A stretch of 64,000 bases of DNA, taken from Ichthyophis bannanicus. Lineage: Eukaryota; Chordata; Amphibia; Gymnophiona; Ichthyophiidae. Position 1 is the stretch's first letter; each line of letters opens with the position of its first letter. The notes beneath the pieces are model-generated. The model did not search any database, was not told the DNA's origin, and saw nothing but the letters and a program-made list of their open reading frames with translations. The translations under genes were made by a program, and so were the position numbers. This document shows, one piece after another, positions 58,070 to 64,000 of this stretch. The DNA lies in contig CM066036.1 in the NCBI GenBank assembly GCA_033557465.1, forward strand, positions 719,461,828 to 719,525,827. The letters are read 5' to 3'.

Positions 58070-58287
58070 TTATTGCTGATGCACTCTAATGTTGATTTTG
58101 TTTTCTGGTTAGAATCATTGCCCTACTGAAAAGCAGATATTCTCCCCAGTCCCAAGCCTAAGGCAGATTGGAACAAAGTTTCCTCCAAGATCCATTCTTT
58201 CTCAGGGGTCCCCAACTACGCCCTACAAACTGGCCCACAGACTCGTTTAACATGACCCACTCAGATCTCCTTAGGCTGCACAGAGCC
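58070..58287. other. No recognisable feature
   Basis: Short spacer between CR1 copy E and a hAT MITE. Confidence 0.4.
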
Positions 58288-58731
58288 ATTGTGAGCACTG
58301 CTGGTGCAAGATTATGAGGCACTCTAGGTGAAACTCATTCTTGCACCCCCCTGCTCTCCCCCCCCCCCCGGAACCTGAAGAGGAGGCAATGGCTTCAACA
58401 GCTCCACAGCTCTTAGATACACCTCCAGCACTATGAGGTTGTTGGTGCTTCTGACTCCTCTAATGCTCAATACAGACTTCCTTTTCCATGGGGGCTGAAG
58501 CAGATAGCCACTTCTGTCCCCATGCAAACAGGAAGTCAGCACTGGGCAGAAGCACAAACAGCCTCAAAGTGCCAGAGGTTTAGGTAAGAGCTGTAGGGCT
58601 ATTTGAAGCCATTGCCACCACTGCAGGTCTCAGAGAGGGATGGTAGTGGTGGCAATTGGCCACTCTTGGACCACTGGTGCTCTGAGTGGCCACCTTGTTT
58701 GCCTAATGGTTGAGTCAGCCCTGATTGTGAG
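58288..58731. mobile_element. hAT-like non-autonomous element with 8-bp target duplication
   Basis: ATTGTGAG occurs at 58288-58295 and 58724-58731. The body (58296-58723) starts CACTGCTGGTGCAAG and ends with the complement of CAGGGCTGACTCAACC. It shares TTTGCCTAATGGTTGAGTCA-type sequence with the element at 43288. A C-run at about 58359-58369 lies inside. No transposase. Confidence 0.75.
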
Positions 58732-59098
58732 TAGCATTTTTTTTAAATTCTACTGCTGCTGTACCTAGTGGAATGCAGTGGCAGGAGGGAGAGGGAAGAT
58801 GCAGGACCTTGGGGGAGGGAGGGAAGACGGAGGTGGAGGGGCTGGACCATTGGAGGGAGGAAGGGGAGAGATGCTAGACCACAGGTGGGTAAAAAGAAAG
58901 ATGTTTCACCACATGGAAAAAAGGAAGTTTTTGAGGAGAGGGTGCAAATTTATTGATCTTTTCAGTAACCTGAAAGGGTCAAATGTCCCTCGCTATGAAA
59001 GCATGGAGTCCGCTGCTCTATTTCCACAAGCCCCCTATCCCTACTGTTGCAAAGCATCTTCACAACATGATGCTGTTACTACAGTGGCTACCACCTGT
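58732..59098. other. Purine-rich spacer, no gene
   Basis: 58770-58960 is rich in GGA/GGGA on the plus strand and yields open frames through composition alone. Confidence 0.4.
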
Positions 59099-59268
59099 CT
59101 TGGGGGTTCCCTAACCAGTCAGGTTTTCCGGGTATCAATGAATATGCACAAGGTAGATTTGCATACAATGGAGGCAATGCATGCCAATCTCTCATGAATA
59201 TTCACAGGGTATATCCTGAAAGGCCGACTGACTGGGGAGTCTTCAGGATAAGTTTGGAAATCTCTGAA
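59099..59268. repeat. Palindromic hAT-like MITE, third related copy
   Basis: AACCAGTCAGGTTTTCC at the left and the complement of GGTATATCCTGAAAGGCCGA near the right form an inverted repeat around ATGAATATGCACAAGG and GCATACAATGGAGGCAATGC, as in 33180-33371. The outer ends are worn. Confidence 0.55.
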
Positions 59269-59604
59269 TTACCACCTTGTAGGGTTGGCGTTAACAGGGT
59301 GATGTGCTGTGTCTGCTTTATGCTACAAAAAATAAGTGCATGCCATCAATGCAAGTAAGTCAGGTATCTTCTGTTATTTATGTACATGTATGGGAATTAT
59401 GCATGTACTTTAGCTGGTCACTATCTTGTAATTCCTAGTTCCTTGATAACATGTACTTTTGGTGTGGGCACGAATAGGGGTAGAGTTTAGACAGAGCATG
59501 GATAGAATGCACATTTATGTGCATAAGTTATAAAATACTATAATTTACATGTATTCTTTAGAAACCTAAGCATGAACATTTATGCCAGACGTAGGATATA
59601 AGTG
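59269..59604. other. No recognisable feature
   Basis: AT-rich spacer before the solo LTR. Confidence 0.4.
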
Positions 59605-60173
59605 CTTGTGTAGCAGATGATAAGCATGCAATAAATAAAACCAGGAGTCTGTTCAAAGATCCAAGCCAATTTATTGTGCACATGGCTCAGTTAGTCAAAG
59701 CTTTAAAGGGACTGAGCAAAGTTTTTACAGAGACATACTCATTTATACCTCTTTTTCAGTTTGATACATGAGAACTTTCTATTGGTTCCAGCTTGATACA
59801 TACAAACTTCCTATTGGTTCCAACGCCCCCTGCACCTGTCCAATCAGAGATCCCTCCTGGGCCTAGCACCCAGCTCCCTCCCTTAGGACTGTCCTAACAA
59901 TGGTTCAGTTTCTAGGTTTGATACTTCTCTACTGCAAGGTCGTCTCTAGCTCCAGGAATGCATGTATTGAAACATTTCTTTCTTTTGCACACAAGAGAAT
60001 AATGAAAGACTTATGAATTCATGTAAAACTTCTTATTAAGCAGTTGAAAACAATTTTCTCATTTTTCACAGATTTTTGGTTCTTTTCTAGCTATAATGGG
60101 GGTTGGGATCCAGGCCTAACTTACAGGCCTTTCATATTTGCAGACTACTCTAGGCCATAGCCTGCCACACTTG
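59605..60173 (-). mobile_element. Solo LTR of an endogenous retrovirus, 4-bp target duplication
   Basis: CTTG flanks both sides (59605-59608, 60170-60173). The 561-bp LTR (59609-60169) on the minus strand begins TGTGGCAG and ends CTGCTACA, imperfect TG...CA terminal repeats. No internal retroviral gene is next to it, so recombination between two LTRs has probably removed the provirus. A 4-bp duplication fits gammaretrovirus-like (ERV1-type) integration; that class call is inference. Confidence 0.82.
59668..59830 (-). promoter_or_regulatory. LTR promoter and poly(A) signal
   Basis: On the minus strand: two CCAAT boxes inside a repeated GGAACCAATAGGAA unit (about 59820-59808 and 59789-59776), a TATA box GTATAAATGAG (about 59750-59738) and an AATAAA (about 59675-59670) downstream. 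Spacing suits an LTR U3-R layout. Confidence 0.7.
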
Positions 60174-60760
60174 CACCTAGATTTAACATGCATTTTTGGA
60201 CACTTATGTGCCTATTTTATAAAGAACAGTAGGCACCTGCTTTTCTTTATAAAATAGACTTTACATAGGTAGCTAAAACTAGATGTTTGGGAGTATGATC
60301 AAAAGATTCCACTTTAGTTTCATGAGACACAAATCTTCCGCGGTGGCTTCCTTTATACTCTCATACAGGCCATATTTGTAAACAGTCAACATTTTCCCAG
60401 TCACAGCCAAAGACCTCTGTAGTTCTTTTAAAGTGATCTTTCCAATCAGGATGACCTAACACAGCAGTTTTCTCAACCTGCATCTACTGACTTCAGAGGG
60501 GCAGCTTGATCAAAACAGTGTCTTGTTGGTGCTAAGCTGTTTTCACTTTAAAATTACGGCCCTGACAATGGCCTCAAAGGTGTTTGAACACACTGACATT
60601 TTCTTATAACTTTTCCCTAAACTGTACCTTTGGATATCTTTATCCTAAAATGCTTTTAGCAACTCTGGGTTCAGCATGTTTACTCCACTGCTTGAGATAG
60701 AGCTTGATTTTCTACAGACTTATATAATCAACTTTTTAAATATTTCTATAGTTTATCTTC
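60174..60760. other. No recognisable feature
   Basis: AT-rich sequence without motifs, up to the start of BovB copy 5. Confidence 0.4.
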
Positions 60761-62582
60761 CTTCACTTAGTTTGTAGCCTGTTGTACAGCTTGTCGTGCT
60801 GTGAGGCCTTGTGTACATCAGTGATGCTGAGAGCTAAGCTATTAGTAGCATAACTACTGGCAGGGTCTCCCAAGATGGACAGGTCTTAGCTGAGATGCCA
60901 GACTAAGACAAACCACCCATCTGGGCAGCAGCAAAATGGGATGGTGCTGGCGGTGGATGATCACATTTCTGTGACAATGGCAACGACACTAGAATTACCT
61001 GTGTGGAAGAAGGGCCTGGCAATCTACTTCCGTTATCTTACCCTGAAAACCTAATGGATAGTCACAAGTGGATCAACAGCCATTTCAACCTGTATCTTAT
61101 GATCAGAAACCATTGGTGATGAAAGAAGTTGTTGAAGCAGCATTGAAAGCCTTATAAAAGAACAAAGCACCAGGCATTAATGGCATTCCCACTGAAGTAT
61201 TACAGCAATTGAATGCAGCTATTACCATATTTACAAGGCTCTACCAGGAAATTTGAAAGACAAATTCATGGCCAACTGACTGGAAAAGATCTGTATTTAT
61301 ACCAACACTGAAGAAAGGTGATCCGACTGACTGTGGAAATTACTGCAAAATCGCTCTGCTCTCAAATGTCAGCAAGATTCTACTCAAAATTAGTCATCAA
61401 AGACTACAACCATAGGAATGAAAACTGCCGGAAGTGCAAGCAAGGTTCAGGAAAGGGTGAGTAATGAGACATCATTGCAGATGTGAGTTAGATCCTTGAA
61501 AAGACAAAATAATACCAAAAAGATATCTAGATGTGTTTTATTGACTACAGCAAGGCTTTTGATTGTGTAAACCTTGAAAAACCCAGGGCCACTTTAAGAA
61601 GCTTAGGTATATCAGGACACCTGATAGTTCTCCTGCAGAACCTTTACATTGATAAAGAAGCAACAGTTCCAATGGAACACAAAGACACAGAATGGTTCAA
61701 AATCAGCAAAGGTGTATGTCAAGATTGCATACTTTCCTCCTACCTGTTTAATTTATATGCAGAACAAATCAGAGAAGCAGGACTGTATGAAGACAACTGA
61801 GGTCTGAAGATTGGTGGAAGACTCAACCACTTTGGTTATGCTGATGACATCACAATACTGGCAGAAAGTGAAGATAATCTGAAACATTTTCTTCTCAAGA
61901 TCAAGGAACATAGTCTTAAAATGGGCCTGCACCTCAATGTAAAGATGACAAAGATCCCAACAACTGGCAAAATCAGTAAGTTCATTGTTGATGGAGAAGA
62001 AATTGAAATAGTGGACGACTTTAACCTACTTGGATCAATAAACAATAAAGAAATGACAAGCAGTCAAGAAATCCAACAAGGCATCCGACAACCAGTTGGA
62101 AGAATGGCTATGAAGGACCTAGACAAGATTCTCAAGAACAGAGATATCTTTCTCCATAAAAAGATTTGATTTGTCCAATTCATGGCATTTTCAATAACAA
62201 CTTATAGATGTGAAAATTGGACAGTAAGAACGATACAAAAGAAAACCAAAATGATACAAAGAATACTGTGTATACCATGGACTGCCTGAAGAACAAACCA
62301 GTCAGTACTAGAGGATATCAAACCAAAGCTTTCTTTAGAAGCTCAGATGACAAGCCTTTGACTTTCATTGTTTGGATACATCATGCAAAAAGAGAGATCA
62401 TTAGAGAAAGACATCATGTATGGCAAGGTTGAAGGTCAGCGCAAAAGAGGAAGGTCAGCAATGAGACAGATTAATACAGTAAAAGCAGCTATGGATGCCA
62501 GTCTATCAACAATGTGCTGCTTGACTGAAGAGGGTCGCCATGATTTGACACCAACTTGATGGCACTTAACAACAACAGCATT
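60761..62582 (+). mobile_element. RTE/BovB LINE copy 5, internally deleted
   Basis: The 5' UTR (TCACTTAGTTTGTAGCC, AGCTTGTCGTGCTGTGAG) is present. At about 61066 the sequence jumps directly from the region before the ORF to the RT N-terminus (VDQQPFQPV-like codons), removing the whole endonuclease. The 3' terminus ends CACTTAACAACAACAGC. Confidence 0.85.
61067..62570 (+). pseudogene. BovB reverse transcriptase relic
   Basis: RT and thumb pieces: CFIDYSKAFDCVNLEKPRA, WFKISKGVCQDCILSSYLFN and a GYADDITILAESED-like box near 61840-61875. The C-terminal MQKERSLEKDIMYGKVEGQR ends near 62570. Numerous stops and frame changes. It is more diverged than copies 2 to 4. Confidence 0.8.
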
Positions 62583-62632
62583 AGTGTTTAGAAATCCCAA
62601 ACATTATGAGGGTAATAATCAAAGGTAAAAAC

Positions 62633-63232
62633 CATGGGTACTGGCCACAGAACTTTTCAGATTTTCTCTTGAAATAAGCACGAAGAATTTTTCCTTTATC
62701 TGACTCAACTACCAAGGTAATTAACAAAGTTGCACGTGTAGAAATTTCATCACTGGATGATTCCAAAAACTCAGAAACATCCAGTGTAGAAGAAGCCAAT
62801 TGATCAAGCCAAGTTCTGTGGCCAGTGCATTCAAATTTTTACGGATGTCTCCAGAGCCACTCAGCAGCGGCGTAAGGCTTTTTTGGAAGTCCGCCAGCGT
62901 GTTTTGGCTCTCGGAGCTCTGCTTTATTTAAAGTTTCCTTGCAAATACCACATAATATTTCAGGGGAAAAAATACATTTTTGTTGAAGTTGAACAACTGT
63001 TGGAGTTTTTGAAGGGTAAGGATTTGATTTCTTAATTGTATATTGGCCGTTTGACTGTTAGTGGAATTTTCACAGGTTACGATTGGGGGTTTTGTGTTTG
63101 TTTTTGTATTTTGACGCCTCCTTGATGTGGACTATTGACAATTGTAGAGTTATTTCTTATAGTCTTTGTTTTCTTGCTGTTCTTTTCATTATGTACTTTG
63201 GAATTATTATTGCAAAAAAAAAAACATGGGTA
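62633..63232 (+). mobile_element. ORF1-only L1 retroposon with twin-priming inversion
   Basis: CATGGGTA at 62633-62640 and 63225-63232 brackets the insert. Bases 62641-62810 encode, on the minus strand, an upstream part of L1 ORF1 (LASSTLDVSEFLESSS to YFKRKSEKFCGQ). Bases 62811-63034 encode, on the plus strand, the next part (KFCGQ ... FTDVSRATQQRRKAF to LKGKDLIS and a stop). About 175 bases of 3' UTR and an A-run (63213-63224) follow. The KFCGQ codons occur at both ends of the inverted part, a short duplication expected from twin priming. As at 9600-11493, there is no ORF2 between ORF1 and the poly(A). Confidence 0.82.
62641..63034 (+). pseudogene. L1 ORF1 C-terminal fragment, rearranged
   Basis: The sense part has the C-terminal RNA-binding domain (RQRVLALGALLYLKFPCKYH, GKKYIFVEVEQL), equivalent to GGTFFLRFPCQCIV and KYIFSDPQDL in the half-L1 at 9881-10474. 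The inverted part supplies the region just before it. The N-terminus is missing through 5' truncation. Confidence 0.8.
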
Positions 63233-64000
63233 AAACAATGATATTGCTCTTCGTAAATGTTTTGCACAGTGATACTGTAAGCAAAAAGCATGTAAATAAG
63301 CTGTACGCAAAAAGTCAATACTAAACATGGAAAGATACATGTGCATAGGGGTTTGTATTAGCACCAGTGTGCATGCTGGATTGCTTAAAAAAAATGTGAT
63401 CTGAGATGAAGATGACTCTTTACCTCATATGACCATACCCTCTATCATGACCTCTCTGAAATGTGATCCCCCTCCAAACCTGTCAAGTTTTCCTTGGTGG
63501 CAGAGTGGCCCCTACCTTCACCCCTAACCTGCTAAGACTTCCTTGGTAGTCCAGTGGCTCTACACCCACTCTCCAAATCAAGAAACTACCCTGGTGGCCC
63601 AGTGGCCCTTACCCCAATACCAAATCCCAATAAGCAATGGGCCCCTGCCATACTTTGATTGGGGTGCGGGGTATGAGCCACTGGGCCACCTGGAAAACCT
63701 TGGCAAGTTCAAAGGATATAGCATTTGAGAAGAGGAACACAATCAGGGAGTCTGGTCATCTGAGGTAAAGTACCAAACTTCATCCCAGATGATCTTGTTG
63801 CTCCCCATTGCATCTTTATGCCTGCCTAAAGATGGCAAAGATCCAGAGGGGACAAAATTATAAAAAGCTGTTTCAGCACAGTTTACATTAGGAGCAAGTA
63901 AACATTCCCTCTTTTGCATGTGACTGGCCTGACCTCTGTGCATTTTGCTCACAATTTACCTGGGCTAGCATTCTTTCTGCATCAGAGACCAAGACTAGCA
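63233..64000. other. Unrecognised DNA with a weak about 50-bp repeat
   Basis: CCTTGGTGGCAGAGTGGCCC, CCTTGGTAGTCCAGTGGCTC and CCCTGGTGGCCCAGTGGCCC recur at about 63492, 63541 and 63590, followed by an inverted version (GAGCCACTGGGCCACCTGG) at about 63676. No gene is supported to the window end. Confidence 0.4.

Noticed and set aside
58768..59197. Overlapping forward frames rich in Arg and Gly
   Set aside because: They follow the purine-rich composition and run into a MITE; no domain is visible.

Overview
This window is intergenic or intronic DNA from a large, repeat-rich vertebrate genome. No host exon, rRNA or tRNA gene was recognised. Almost everything that can be identified is a transposable element or its remains. 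The mixture (vertebrate L1, RTE/BovB, CR1 with an ATTCTTATG-type tail, L2, Penelope, Tc1/mariner, pogo/Tigger-like, hAT, Harbinger-like MITEs, tRNA-headed CORE-SINEs, a solo retroviral LTR and a relic with an SGNH-hydrolase-like domain) suggests a tetrapod, with an amphibian (perhaps a caecilian) or a reptile as the best guess. The species cannot be fixed from the sequence alone.

Region by region. 1-5470: a young-looking L1 (ORF1 entering from the left edge, G-rich spacer, ORF2, G-rich 3' UTR, poly(A)). ORF2 is broken mainly by frameshifts at G-runs and by a 68-bp tandem duplication. 5471-16110: an older L1 that has been invaded repeatedly: a palindromic MITE in ORF1, a second MITE copy in ORF2, and a 4.37-kb DNA transposon with terminal inverted repeats inside the reverse-transcriptase region. 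That transposon encodes an unfamiliar transposase-like protein. It was itself hit by an ORF1-only ('half-L1') retroposon, which contains a CORE-SINE. 16111-22930: unrecognised DNA, an internally deleted Tc1 element and a decayed BovB. 22935-27866: a reverse-oriented CR1 interrupted by a BovB, which carries a Penelope fragment with a GIY-YIG domain. 27867-36940: an unusual CA/CCACATG-rich block, MITEs, a short CR1, a hAT MITE, an L2, and an SGNH-hydrolase-like relic interrupted by a fold-back element with 149-bp arms and a perfect 16-bp target duplication.

37249-41770: CR1 and L2 pieces and a short BovB with a 10-bp target duplication. 41770-47040: MITEs and unrecognised DNA. 47040-52024: two forward CR1 copies, one with a nearly intact RT frame and one holding a 1.03-kb Tigger-like element that carries a minisatellite. 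52678-58069: a reverse CR1 interrupted by SINEs and by a near-full-length BovB with a 14-bp target duplication. 58070-64000: a hAT MITE with an 8-bp target duplication, a solo LTR with a 4-bp one, an internally deleted BovB, and a second ORF1-only L1 whose arrangement (inverted upstream part, sense downstream part, poly(A), 8-bp duplication) matches twin priming.

How the parts relate: the autonomous LINEs (L1, BovB, CR1, L2) supplied the enzymes for reverse transcription. The CORE-SINEs, which end in L2-like tails, and the ORF1-only L1 units look like their parasites. The DNA transposon at 9004-13375 is the least familiar system here: its coding sequence becomes continuous again when the nested insertion is ignored, apart from one frameshift and two TGA stops.
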